Below, one piece after another: positions 40,092-48,740 of a DNA stretch of 64,000 nt. The position numbers were made by a program, and so were the translations under genes. The notes under the pieces were generated by a model. It was not told where the DNA came from. It searched no databases and worked only from the letters and a program-made list of their open reading frames with translations. The first letter of the stretch is position 1. Each line of letters opens with the position of its first letter. Source of the DNA: Pseudomonas sp. B6002 (GTDB lineage Bacteria; Pseudomonadota; Gammaproteobacteria; Pseudomonadales; Pseudomonadaceae); contig NZ_JACAOY010000002.1 in the NCBI RefSeq assembly GCF_013385985.1, positions 1 to 64,000 on the forward strand, given 5' to 3'.

Positions 40092-41364
40092 GTTTTGCGG
40101 ACTCCTGATGGTTGCCATAACGGGAAATATCGAGGCCTGCGGCACTGATCTGCGGCGTTTTCTTCGCCATCAGGTCGGCCAGCAGGCGGCCCGAACCACA
40201 GGCCATGGTCCAACCGAGGGTGCCGTGGCCGGTATTCAGGAACAGGTTCTTGAACGGTGTGGCACCGACAATCGGCGTGCCGTCGGGTGTGGTCGGGCGC
40301 AGGCCGGTCCAGAAGCTGGCCTCGGTCAAATCGCCGCCCTGAGGATAAAGGTCGTTGACGATCATCTCCAGGGTTTCACGTCGGCGCGGGTTCAGCGACA
40401 GGTCAAAACCAGCTATTTCAGCCATGCCGCCAACGCGGATGCGGTTGTCGAAACGGGTGATCGCGACCTTGTAGGTCTCGTCCAGAATGGTCGAAGTCGG
40501 CGCCATCGCCGGGTTGGTGATCGGCACGGTCAGCGAGTAACCCTTGAGCGGGTACACCGGTGCCTTGATCCCCAGCGGCTTGAGCAGCTTCGGCGAGTAG
40601 CTGCCGAGGGCCAGCACGTAACGGTCGGCGGTTTCCAGCTTGCCATCGATCCACACGCCGTTGATGCGGTCGCCGGCGTAGTCGAGGCGCTGGATATCTT
40701 GTTCGAAGCGGAATTCCACGCCCAGTTGCTTGCACATCTCGGCCAGGCGAGTGGTGAACATCTGGCAGTCGCCGGTCTGGTCGTTCGGAAGGCGCAGGGC
40801 GCCGGCGAGGATGTCGGTGACGCTGGCCAGGGCCGGTTCAACGCGGGCGATGCCGGCGCGGTCGAGCAGCTCAAAAGGCACGCCGGACTCTTTCAGCACG
40901 GCGATGTCCTTGGCGGCACCGTCCAACTGGGCCTGGGTGCGGAACAGCTGGGTAGTCCCCAGGCTGCGGCCTTCGTAGGCAATGCCGGTCTCGGCGCGTA
41001 GTTCGTCGAGGCAGTCACGGCTGTACTCGGACAAACGCACCATGCGCTCTTTGTTCACCGCATAACGGCTGGCGGTGCAGTTGCGCAGCATCTGCGCCAT
41101 CCACAGGTATTGGTCGATATCGGCGGTGGCCTTGATCGCCAGCGGCGCGTGGCGTTGCAGCAGCCATTTGATGGCCTTGAGCGGCACGCCTGGCGCGGCC
41201 CAGGGCGACGCATAGCCTGGAGACACCTGGCCGGCGTTGGCGAAACTGGTTTCCATGGCAGCGGCAGGCTGACGGTCGACGACCACGACTTCAAAGCCGG
41301 CCCGAGCCAAATAGTAGGCACTGGTCACACCAATGACGCCGCTACCCAAGACCAGAACGCGCAT
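40063..41364 (-). CDS. dadA: D-amino acid dehydrogenase DadA
   Basis: Membrane-associated flavoprotein that oxidises D-alanine and other D-amino acids to 2-oxo acids via imines, feeding electrons to the respiratory chain. The 433-aa protein starts with the FAD Rossmann motif [21 protein letters not shown] and ends with the DAO C-terminal [20 protein letters not shown]. First gene of dadA-ridA-dadX. Divergent from the Lrp-type regulator. Confidence 0.96.
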   Translation of the reverse strand: MRVLVLGSGVIGVTSAYYLARAGFEVVVVDRQPAAAMETSFANAGQVSPGYASPWAAPGVPLKAIKWLLQRHAPLAIKATADIDQYLWMAQMLRNCTASRYAVNKERMVRLSEYSRDCLDELRAETGIAYEGRSLGTTQLFRTQAQLDGAAKDIAVLKESGVPFELLDRAGIARVEPALASVTDILAGALRLPNDQTGDCQMFTTRLAEMCKQLGVEFRFEQDIQRLDYAGDRINGVWIDGKLETADRYVLALGSYSPKLLKPLGIKAPVYPLKGYSLTVPITNPAMAPTSTILDETYKVAITRFDNRIRVGGMAEIAGFDLSLNPRRRETLEMIVNDLYPQGGDLTEASFWTGLRPTTPDGTPIVGATPFKNLFLNTGHGTLGWTMACGSGRLLADLMAKKTPQISAAGLDISRYGNHQESAKHVNPAPAHQ

Positions 41365-41453
41365 TTTTATATCCTCATCGCGGGCATGGCCGCTGACGTG
41401 TGTTGTTCGAGCAATGATGTGCGCAGTGTAAAAAACTATTGCCAGTGCATTTC

Positions 41454-41482
41454 ACTATATAAGTGCCTATATTTGGCGACAA
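41454..41482 (-). promoter_or_regulatory. Candidate sigma-70 promoter of dadA-ridA-dadX
   Basis: On the minus strand, TTGTCG (plus 41477-41482) and TATAGT (plus 41454-41459) are separated by exactly 17 bases. The -10 overlaps an inverted repeat CACT-N5-AGTG (41453-41465), a possible site for the divergent Lrp-type regulator. Confidence 0.5.
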
Positions 41483-41520
41483 TTCTTGGCAAAAACCCTT
41501 TTCACAGAGGCGTATCCCCT

Positions 41521-42009
41521 ATGCGTACCAACACCCAGACCAAGCGGGAGCTGGACAAGATCGACCGCAACATCCTGCGCATCCTGCAAACCGATGGGCG
41601 AATCTCGTTCACGGAGCTGGGAGAAAAGGTCGGGCTGTCCACCACGCCGTGTACCGAACGGGTCCGTCGGCTGGAGCGCGAGGGGATCATCATGGGCTAC
41701 AACGCACGGCTGAACCCGCAGCATTTGAAGGGTAGTTTGCTGGTATTTGTCGAGATCAGCCTCGATTACAAGTCTGGCGACACCTTTGAAGAGTTTCGCC
41801 GCGCCGTGCTGAAACTGCCGCACGTGCTGGAATGCCACCTGGTGTCAGGCGACTTCGACTACCTGGTGAAAGCGCGGATTTCCGAGATGGCGTCGTACCG
41901 CAAGTTGCTGGGGGACATCCTGCTCAAACTGCCCCATGTGCGGGAGTCCAAGAGCTATATCGTGATGGAAGAAGTGAAAGAAAGCCTGAACCTGCCAATT
42001 CCTGATTAA
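41521..42009 (+). CDS. dadR: Lrp/AsnC-family regulator DadR
   Basis: 162-aa leucine-responsive regulator. N-terminal HTH LDKIDRNILRILQTDGRISFTELGEKVGLSTTPCTERVRRLEREG and C-terminal RAM ligand-binding domain (SGDFDYLVKARI). The ATG at 41521 follows AGAGG; the much longer frame starting at 41110 is an artefact that overlaps dadA. Divergent from dadA; the homologue in P. aeruginosa activates dadAX in response to alanine and other amino acids. Confidence 0.93.
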   Translation: MRTNTQTKRELDKIDRNILRILQTDGRISFTELGEKVGLSTTPCTERVRRLEREGIIMGYNARLNPQHLKGSLLVFVEISLDYKSGDTFEEFRRAVLKLPHVLECHLVSGDFDYLVKARISEMASYRKLLGDILLKLPHVRESKSYIVMEEVKESLNLPIPD

Positions 42010-42032
42010 CCAAATGACACAACTCGGTCAAA

Positions 42033-42104
42033 TGTGGGAGCTGGCTTGCCTGCGATAGCGGTGGCGACTGACCCACCGTCATCGCAGGCAAGCCAGCTCC
42101 CACA
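42033..42104. repeat. REPIN 8
   Basis: Inverted REP pair with matching heads of the second type (TGTGGGAGCTGGCTTGCCTG and complement) between the convergent dadR and YkgJ genes. Confidence 0.92.
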
Positions 42105-42113
42105 TTAACCGAG

Positions 42114-42467
42114 TTAAACCAGCACTTGCCGAGTGCTGGCCATGTACTCATGGACCTGCTTCTCCACCCGCGGGTGAATCAGCTCCAACGGCCGCCGCCC
42201 GTTCGGGCAGGGCAACGTCTTGGTGGTGCCGAACAATCGGCAGATCAGCGGGCGCTCGTCATACACGGTGCAACCATTTGGCCCCAGGTGTACACAGTTC
42301 AGCTCGTCCATGGCCGCATCCTGCTCGGCAGCGGTCTTGCGGGGCAGACGCGACATTTCCTCGGGCGAGGTGGTCACCGGCCCACAGCAGTCGTGGCAAC
42401 CCGGGACGCACTCGAACGATGGGATCTGACGGCGCAGCGCGCTGATTTTCTGACTGTTGCAACTCAT
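42114..42467 (-). CDS. YkgJ-type cysteine-cluster protein
   Basis: 117-aa CxxCxxCC (UPF0153) protein: CVPGCHDCCG near residue 20, then ELNCVHLGPNGCTVYDERPLICRLF. The cysteines probably bind zinc or an Fe-S cluster. The family's role is unknown. ATG at 42465-42467. Single gene, convergent with dadR and divergent from the PauB-like gene. Confidence 0.88.
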   Translation of the reverse strand: MSCNSQKISALRRQIPSFECVPGCHDCCGPVTTSPEEMSRLPRKTAAEQDAAMDELNCVHLGPNGCTVYDERPLICRLFGTTKTLPCPNGRRPLELIHPRVEKQVHEYMASTRQVLV

Positions 42468-42582
42468 CGAAACACGTACCGAACGGCGAATAGGCGTGGA
42501 TTCTGCCGCAAAAGCCTGCGGTGAGACAGCTTCGCCCGACAGCTGTATCCTGCGTCAAATTTTCCAAACAGGGATGCTCCCC

Positions 42583-43875
42583 ATGACCGCCAGCGCCCGG
42601 CACACCGCTTCCTACTACGCCGCCAGCAGCGTGCCGCAACCCGATTACCCGGCGCTGGCCGGTGAAGTGACGGCAGATGTGTGCGTCATCGGCGGCGGTT
42701 TTTCAGGGCTCAACACCGCTCTGGAACTGGCTGAGCGAGGTTTGCGCGTAGTGCTGCTGGAAGCGCGCAAGATCGGCTGGGGCGCCAGCGGGCGCAACGG
42801 CGGCCAGTTGATCCGGGGCGTCGGCCATGGCCTGGACCAGTTCACCCACGTGATCGGCACCGACGGCGTGCGCCAGATGAAACTGATGGGCCTCGAAGCG
42901 GTGGAGATCGTGCGCGAGCGCATCGAGCGTTACCAGATCCCTTGTGACCTGACCTGGGGCTATTGCGACCTCGCCAACAAACCCCGCGACCTGCATGGCC
43001 TGGCCGAAGACGCCGAAGAACTGCGAAGCCTCGGCTATCGTCACGAAGTGCGCCTGCTGCAAGCCGACGAGATGAGCAGCGTGATCGGCTCCGAGCGCTA
43101 TGTGGGTGGCATGATCGACATGGGTTCCGGCCACCTGCACCCGCTGAACCTGGCCCTCGGCGAAGCAGCTGCCGCGCAGCAATTGGGCGTGGAGCTGTAC
43201 GAACAATCCGAAGTGACCCGCATCGACTACGGCCCCGAGGTCAACGTGCACACCGCCTCGGGCAACGTACGCGCCAAGACCCTGGTACTGGCCTGCAACG
43301 CCTACCTGAATGACCTGAACCCACAGTTGGGCGGCAAGGTGCTGCCAGCCGGCAGCTACATCATCGCCACCGAGCCGCTGAGCGAAGCGCAGGCCCACAA
43401 CCTGCTGCCACAAAACATGGCAGTGTGCGACCAGCGGGTGACGGTGGACTACTTCAGACTGTCCGCTGACCGACGCCTGCTGTTCGGTGGTGCCTGTCAC
43501 TATTCCGGCCGCGATCCCCAGGACATCGGCGCCTACATGCGTCCGAAAATGCTCAAGGTGTTCCCGCAACTGGCCAACGTGAAAATCGACTACCAATGGG
43601 GCGGCATGATCGGCATCGGTGCCAACCGTTTGCCGCAGATTGGCCGGTTGGCCGACCAGCCCAATGTGTATTACGCCCAGGCCTACGCGGGCCACGGTCT
43701 CAATGCCACGCACCTGGCGGGCAAGCTGCTGGCCGAAGCCATCAGCGGCCAGCAGCAGGGCCGCTTCGATCTGTTCGCCCAGGTGCCACACATCACCTTC
43801 CCAGGCGGCAAGCACCTGCGCTCGCCGCTGCTGGCCCTGGGCATGCTCTGGCACCGCCTCAAGGAACTGGTCTGA
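42583..43875 (+). CDS. FAD-dependent oxidase, gamma-glutamylputrescine oxidase-like (PauB)
   Basis: 430-aa DAO-family flavoprotein with FAD motif VCVIGGGFSGLNTALELAERG and GWGASGRNGGQLIRG, C-terminal YYAQAYAGHGLNATHLAGKLLAEAI. By family and location (the PA5309 pauB4 position) it probably oxidises gamma-glutamyl polyamines. Start at ATG 42583, 8 bases after AGGGA; the frame upstream overlaps the YkgJ gene. Its stop is immediately followed by the stop of the convergent DUF1127 gene. Confidence 0.86.
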   Translation: MTASARHTASYYAASSVPQPDYPALAGEVTADVCVIGGGFSGLNTALELAERGLRVVLLEARKIGWGASGRNGGQLIRGVGHGLDQFTHVIGTDGVRQMKLMGLEAVEIVRERIERYQIPCDLTWGYCDLANKPRDLHGLAEDAEELRSLGYRHEVRLLQADEMSSVIGSERYVGGMIDMGSGHLHPLNLALGEAAAAQQLGVELYEQSEVTRIDYGPEVNVHTASGNVRAKTLVLACNAYLNDLNPQLGGKVLPAGSYIIATEPLSEAQAHNLLPQNMAVCDQRVTVDYFRLSADRRLLFGGACHYSGRDPQDIGAYMRPKMLKVFPQLANVKIDYQWGGMIGIGANRLPQIGRLADQPNVYYAQAYAGHGLNATHLAGKLLAEAISGQQQGRFDLFAQVPHITFPGGKHLRSPLLALGMLWHRLKELV

Positions 43876-44100
43876 TCAATCACGCCAGAAGGGTTTAAGA
43901 CCCTCCTGGCGTGCCTGTTCCAAGGTCAGCCCAACATCGCGCAACTGCTCGCGGGTCAGGTGCAGCAACGCCTTGCGGGTGTGGCGACGGTGCCAGAACA
44001 GGTCCCAGCGACTGATATTGCGCGGCGCCCTCGCCCGCTCCTCTCCGGCCTCCAGTTCCTGGCTGTATAACGCCAACCGCACATCGCTCATGCCGCTCAT
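43876..44100 (-). CDS. DUF1127 (YjiS-like) small protein
   Basis: 74-aa basic protein. The C-terminal half carries the DUF1127 pattern WDLFWHRRHTRKALLHLTREQLRDVGLTLEQARQE. Of three in-frame ATGs (44113-44115, 44098-44100, 44089-44091), the middle one has GAGGGG 7 bases upstream and is chosen. It is divergent from a MocR-type regulator with ATACAG boxes between, the arrangement also seen for E. coli yjiS/yjiR. Some DUF1127 proteins affect RNA turnover and nutrient responses in alphaproteobacteria; no function is known here. Confidence 0.87.
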   Translation of the reverse strand: MSGMSDVRLALYSQELEAGEERARAPRNISRWDLFWHRRHTRKALLHLTREQLRDVGLTLEQARQEGLKPFWRD

Positions 44101-44161
44101 TTTGCTGCCCCTCATTTGCTTGTTGCCATGAGTGACTAGAATGGGCGGACGGCCAAAACCA

Positions 44162-44244
44162 ATACAGATTCAACCAACTTTTATTAAATACATACAGAAG
44201 CTGCCTATCGACGGCTGAATCCTGTATTTTCGCCTTATCTGTAC
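44162..44244. promoter_or_regulatory. Four spaced ATACAG/CTGTAT boxes between DUF1127 gene and MocR gene
   Basis: ATACAGA at 44162-44168 and 44192-44198, then inverted CTGTAT at 44222-44227 and CTGTAC at 44239-44244. The first three start exactly 30 bases apart (about three helical turns). They lie in the 166-base divergent promoter region, the expected place for a MocR operator, and the direct-plus-inverted layout is like that known for other MocR regulators. Confidence 0.6.
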
Positions 44245-44266
44245 TGGTCCCTTGGGAGCGACCGCC

Positions 44267-45691
44267 ATGACCCTCTACGTCAACCTCGCCGAACTGCTGG
44301 GCACCCGCATCGAACAGGGCTTCTACCGCCCGGGCGACCGCTTGCCCTCGGTCAGGGCCTTAAGCGTGGAACACGGGGTCAGCCTGAGCACCGTGCAGCA
44401 AGCCTACCGCCTGCTGGAAGACAACGGCCTGGCGATGCCCAAGCCCAAATCCGGCTACTTTGTGCCGGTCGGCCGCGAGCTGCCGGCACTGCCTGAAGTG
44501 GGGCGCCCGGCACAGCGCCCGGTGGAAATTTCCCAATGGGACCAGGTACTCGAGCTGATTCGCGCCGTGCCACGCAAAGACGTCATACAGATGGGCCGGG
44601 GTATGCCAGACGTATTGTCGCCCACCATGAAACCCCTGCTGCGCAGCCTCGCACGGGTCAGCCGGCGCCAGGATCTGCCGGGCCTGTATTACGACAACAT
44701 CCTCGGCTGTATGGAACTGCGTGAGCAGATTGCGCGGCTGTCACTGGATTCGGGCTGCCAGCTGACCGCCGAGGACATCGTGATCACCACCGGTTGCCAC
44801 GAAGCACTGTCCGCCAGCATCCACGCCATCTGTGAGCCCGGCGATATCGTTGCCGTGGATTCGCCGAGCTTTCACGGCGCCATGCAGACCCTCAAGGGCC
44901 TGGGCATGAAAGCCCTGGAAATCCCCACCGATCCCATCACCGGGATCAGCCTCGAAGCCCTTGAACTGGCCCTGGAACAGTGGCCGATCAAGGTCATCCA
45001 ACTCACGCCCAACTGCAACAACCCGTTGGGCTACATCATGCCGGAGGCCCGCAAAAAAGCATTGCTGACCCTGGCTCAGCGCTTTGACGTGGCGATCATC
45101 GAAGACGATGTGTATGGCGAGCTGGCGTACAGCTACCCTCGCCCGCGCACCATCAAGTCGTTCGACGAAGACGGCCGCGTGCTGCTGTGCAGTTCGTTCT
45201 CGAAAACCCTGGCGCCCGGGCTGCGCATTGGCTGGGTGGCGCCCGGGCGCTACCTGGAACGGGTGCTGCACATGAAATACATCAGCACCGGCTCTACCGC
45301 GACCCAACCGCAGATCGCCATCGCCGAGTTTCTCAAAGGCGGGCACTTCGAGCCACATTTGCGGCGGATGCGCACCCAATATCAGCGCAATCGCGACTTG
45401 ATGATCGACTGGGTCAGCCGCTACTTCCCAGCCGGCACCCGGGCCAGTCGCCCCCAGGGCAGCTTTATGCTGTGGGTAGAGCTGCCCGAAGGTTTCGACA
45501 CGCTCAAACTCAACCGTGGCCTTGTGGAACAGGGCGTACAGGTGGCGGTGGGCAGTATCTTTTCTGCCTCCGGCAAATACCGGAACTGCCTGCGCATGAA
45601 CTACGCTGCCAAGCCAACCCCGCAGATTGAAGACGCGGTGCGCAAGGTCGGTGCCGCGGCAATCAAGTTGCTGGCTGAGGCGGCCGACTGA
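44267..45691 (+). CDS. MocR-family PLP-dependent transcriptional regulator (YjiR-like)
   Basis: 474-aa MocR/GabR-type regulator: N-terminal GntR winged helix (about 1-70; RPGDRLPSVRALSVEHGVSLSTVQQAYRLLEDNGL) and a complete class I aminotransferase-like domain (about 100-470) with the PLP lysine in SSFSKTLAPGLRIGW and NCNNPLGYIMP. The ATG at 44267 has GGGAG upstream; a TTG at 44252 is possible but unlikely. Divergent from the DUF1127 gene. The effector is probably an amino compound that forms an aldimine with PLP; which one is unknown. Confidence 0.91.
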   Translation: MTLYVNLAELLGTRIEQGFYRPGDRLPSVRALSVEHGVSLSTVQQAYRLLEDNGLAMPKPKSGYFVPVGRELPALPEVGRPAQRPVEISQWDQVLELIRAVPRKDVIQMGRGMPDVLSPTMKPLLRSLARVSRRQDLPGLYYDNILGCMELREQIARLSLDSGCQLTAEDIVITTGCHEALSASIHAICEPGDIVAVDSPSFHGAMQTLKGLGMKALEIPTDPITGISLEALELALEQWPIKVIQLTPNCNNPLGYIMPEARKKALLTLAQRFDVAIIEDDVYGELAYSYPRPRTIKSFDEDGRVLLCSSFSKTLAPGLRIGWVAPGRYLERVLHMKYISTGSTATQPQIAIAEFLKGGHFEPHLRRMRTQYQRNRDLMIDWVSRYFPAGTRASRPQGSFMLWVELPEGFDTLKLNRGLVEQGVQVAVGSIFSASGKYRNCLRMNYAAKPTPQIEDAVRKVGAAAIKLLAEAAD

Positions 45692-45753
45692 CCTTTCGCG
45701 GGAAATGGCCGTCATATGCCCACAACCGCCTTGAACTGGAAGCAGCGCCCTTG

Positions 45754-47322
45754 ATGATTCGACGGCTTTTACCGTTTTTAATGCTGGGCGCCCTGGCGCT
45801 GGGTGGCTGTGCGACGGTGGATGTACCGCGCGTCCCCAGCGACGCACTGCCCGCAGCGCAATCCTCATTCGGCCGCTCGATCCAGGCCCAGGCGGCGCCC
45901 TATCAAGGACGCTCGGGCTTTCGCCTGCTGCCCAACAGCAGCGAAGCCTTCATGGCCCGCGCCGAACTGATCCGCAACGCCCAGGTCAGCCTCGACCTGC
46001 AGTACTACATCGTGCACGACGGTATCAGCACCCGCATGCTGGTGGACGAGCTGCTCAAGGCCGCCGACCGGGGCGTGCGCATCCGCATCCTGCTGGACGA
46101 CACCACCAGCGACGGACTTGACCAGATCATCGCCACCCTCGCCGCCCACCCCAAGATCGAGATTCGCCTGTTCAACCCGCTGCACCTGGGGCGCAGCACG
46201 GGCGTAACTCGGGCCATGGGCCGCCTGTTCAACTTATCGCTGCAACACCGGCGCATGCACAACAAGCTCTGGCTGGCCGACAACAGCGTGGCCATCGTGG
46301 GCGGGCGCAACCTGGGGGATGAATATTTCGACGCCGAGCCCAACCTGAACTTCACCGACATCGACATGCTCAGCGTGGGCCCGGTGGCCGAGCAACTGGG
46401 CCACAGCTTTGACCAGTACTGGAACAGTGCCCTGAGCAAACCCATCGATGAGTTTGTTTCCAGCGCCCCGTCCAAAGGCGACCTGGCCGCTGCCCGCGTG
46501 CGCTTGGAGGCCTCGCTGGCCGAATCACGCCAGCAGAACCACGCACTGTACAACCGCTTGCGCACTTACCAGACCCAACCGCGCATGGATACCTGGCGGC
46601 GCGAACTGATCTGGGCCTGGAACCAGGCGCTGTGGGATGCACCCAGCAAGGTATTGGCCACGGCCGAGCCGGACCCGCGACTGCTGCTGACCACCCAATT
46701 GGCGCCGGAGCTGGAAGGGGTCAATCACGAGTTGATGATGATCTCGGCGTACTTTGTGCCGGGGCAACCCGGCCTGCTCTACCTCACCGGCCGCGCGGAT
46801 GCGGGCGTCTCGGTTAGCCTGCTGACCAACTCTCTGGAGGCGACGGACGTGCCTGCCGTGCACGGTGGCTACGCGCCCTACCGCAAGGCGTTGCTCGAGC
46901 ACGGCGTGAAACTCTACGAGCTGCGTCGCCAACCGGGCGATGCCGGGGGCGGCAGCGGCCCGCACCTGTTTCGTCGCGGCACGTTCCGCGGTTCGGACTC
47001 CAGCCTGCACAGCAAGGCGATGATCTTTGATCGCGAGAAGTCGTTTATCGGCTCGTTCAATTTCGACCCGCGCTCGGTGTTGTGGAACACCGAAGTCGGC
47101 GTGCTGGTGGACAGTCCCGAGCTGGCGGAGCACGTTCGCAACTTGGCGCTGCAGGGCATGGCGCCTGCCTTGAGCTACGAAGCGAAATTGCAGGATGGCC
47201 AGGTGGTGTGGGTGACTGAAGACAACGGCCAGTTGCACACCCTGACCCGAGAGCCGGGCAGTTGGTGGCGGCGGTTCAATGCGTGGTTCGCCACCAGCGT
47301 TGGCCTGGAACGCATGCTGTAG
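45754..47322 (+). CDS. Phospholipase D / cardiolipin synthase-like lipoprotein
   Basis: 522-aa protein with a lipoprotein signal peptide (RRLLPFLMLGALALGGC, lipobox ALGGC) and two HKD phospholipase D motifs: HNKLWLADNSVAIVGGRN and HSKAMIFDREKSFIGSFN. The family includes the ClsC/YmdC-type cardiolipin synthases; substrate unproven. ATG 45754 follows a TTG at 45751. It lies 63 bases after the MocR gene. The TAG stop is formed by the first bases of REPIN 9. Confidence 0.88.
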   Translation: MIRRLLPFLMLGALALGGCATVDVPRVPSDALPAAQSSFGRSIQAQAAPYQGRSGFRLLPNSSEAFMARAELIRNAQVSLDLQYYIVHDGISTRMLVDELLKAADRGVRIRILLDDTTSDGLDQIIATLAAHPKIEIRLFNPLHLGRSTGVTRAMGRLFNLSLQHRRMHNKLWLADNSVAIVGGRNLGDEYFDAEPNLNFTDIDMLSVGPVAEQLGHSFDQYWNSALSKPIDEFVSSAPSKGDLAAARVRLEASLAESRQQNHALYNRLRTYQTQPRMDTWRRELIWAWNQALWDAPSKVLATAEPDPRLLLTTQLAPELEGVNHELMMISAYFVPGQPGLLYLTGRADAGVSVSLLTNSLEATDVPAVHGGYAPYRKALLEHGVKLYELRRQPGDAGGGSGPHLFRRGTFRGSDSSLHSKAMIFDREKSFIGSFNFDPRSVLWNTEVGVLVDSPELAEHVRNLALQGMAPALSYEAKLQDGQVVWVTEDNGQLHTLTREPGSWWRRFNAWFATSVGLERML

Positions 47323-47409
47323 GAGCCGGCTTGCTGGCGATAGCGGAGTGTCGGCCGAATAATTTGTTGACTGACATACCTCAATCGCCGGCAAGCCGGC
47401 TCCTACAGG
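47318..47409. repeat. REPIN 9
   Basis: Inverted REP pair between the convergent phospholipase and MFS genes. It starts inside the phospholipase gene, whose stop codon (47320-47322) is the TAG of the REP head TGTAGGAGCCGGC. Confidence 0.9.
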
Positions 47410-47418
47410 GGTTGTATT

Positions 47419-48561
47419 TCAGGCCGGTTGCGCGGCGCCGAATGCGCCTTGGCGCAACAGCAGCACCACCAGGCCCAAGGCACCCGCCGCCATGAACAGC
47501 GGCAACGCATGCCCGCTGATCCATTGGCTGCCCGCGCCGGCCACCAACGGCCCGATCAGGCAACCGATCCCCCACAACTGCGCAATGTGGGCATTGGCGC
47601 GCACCAGCGCGTCATCGCGATAACGCTCGCCGATCAAGATCAACGACAGGGTGAACAACCCGCCCGCACTGGCACCGAACAACACCCACACCGGCCAGAT
47701 CAGCAGCGTGTGCAACACCACGGGAATCGCCAGGCTCGAGGCCAGCAACAGCACCGCACAACTCAGAAACAGCGTGCGCCGCGGCAGGTAGTCGGCCAGC
47801 GCGCCGATAGGCAACTGCAACAGCGCATCGCCGACCACCACCGTGCTGACCATGGCCAAGGCGATTTCGGCGGTGAAGCCCTGTTGCAGGCAATACACCG
47901 GCAGCAGCGTCAGAATCATTGCTTCGAACGCGGCGAACAAGGCCACCGCCCAGGCAATTGCCGGCAGGCTCAGGCAGAAGCGCCACAGGTCGCCCAGGGT
48001 CACGCTGAAGGATTCGGCGGTCGGCGCACCGCTGCGGCCCAGCAACAACAAGGGCGCTACCATCAGCAAACCCACGCCCACCCAGAAACCGTAGTCATGG
48101 TCGGTGCCCAGCACTCCCAGCAGCAGCGGCCCCGACAGCTGGCTCAAGGCATAACTGCAGCCATACAGCGCCACCAGCCGGCCGCGCCATTGCTCCACCA
48201 CCAACTGGTTGATCCAGCTTTCGCCGAGGATAAACACGATGGTGAGGATCACCCCGATCATCAGCCGCAGCACCAGCCACACCGGGTAGCTTGGCAGGAT
48301 CGCCAGCAAGCCAATGGACACCGCGCCGGCCCACAGGCACAGGCGCATCAGGTTGGCGGTGCCCAGCCACGACGCCATCCTGCTGGAGACCTTGGCCCCC
48401 AGCAGGACGCCAAAGGCTGGCATCGCCGCCATCACCCCAATCGCAAAACTGCCGTAGCCCCAGCTTTCAAGGCGCAGGGACACGAGCGGCATGCTCACAC
48501 CCAGGGCCAGGCCGACGCTGAGGACTGAGGCCAAGACGGCGAAATAAGTCGCCCAACGCAT
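47419..48561 (-). CDS. MFS transporter
   Basis: 380-aa major facilitator with 12 predicted membrane helices (first: YFAVLASVLSVGLALGVSMPL; TM4-5: GVILTIVFILGESWIN). The start is ATG 48559-48561 (MRWATYF), with AGGAG 7 bases upstream; the frame continues into REPIN 10 and that part is not coding. Resembles YcaD-type carriers; substrate unknown. It sits upstream of the PLD/REPIN junction and downstream of kauB on the same strand, so polyamine or aminoaldehyde-related transport is possible but not shown. Confidence 0.86.
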   Translation of the reverse strand: MRWATYFAVLASVLSVGLALGVSMPLVSLRLESWGYGSFAIGVMAAMPAFGVLLGAKVSSRMASWLGTANLMRLCLWAGAVSIGLLAILPSYPVWLVLRLMIGVILTIVFILGESWINQLVVEQWRGRLVALYGCSYALSQLSGPLLLGVLGTDHDYGFWVGVGLLMVAPLLLLGRSGAPTAESFSVTLGDLWRFCLSLPAIAWAVALFAAFEAMILTLLPVYCLQQGFTAEIALAMVSTVVVGDALLQLPIGALADYLPRRTLFLSCAVLLLASSLAIPVVLHTLLIWPVWVLFGASAGGLFTLSLILIGERYRDDALVRANAHIAQLWGIGCLIGPLVAGAGSQWISGHALPLFMAAGALGLVVLLLRQGAFGAAQPA

Positions 48562-48603
48562 TTCCACGCTCCTGTGGATCATTTTTGAGGTCACACAAAA
48601 CAG

Positions 48604-48723
48604 TGTGGGAGCGGGCTTATGTGGGAGCTGGCTTGCCTGCGATGCAGGCACCTCGGTTGTTCAGATGAACTGAGGTGATGCTATCGCAGGCAAGCCAGCT
48701 CCCACACAAGCCGGCTCCCACAT
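48604..48723. repeat. REPIN 10, compound (nested REP heads)
   Basis: Two REP heads side by side at the left (TGTGGGAGCGGGCTTA then TGTGGGAGCTGGCTTGCCTG) and two at the right (CAGGCAAGCCAGCTCCCACA then CAAGCCGGCTCCCACA), giving a nested inverted repeat. In the tandem gap between kauB and the MFS gene. Confidence 0.88.
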
Positions 48724-48740
48724 GTTGCCAGCAGTGTTGC

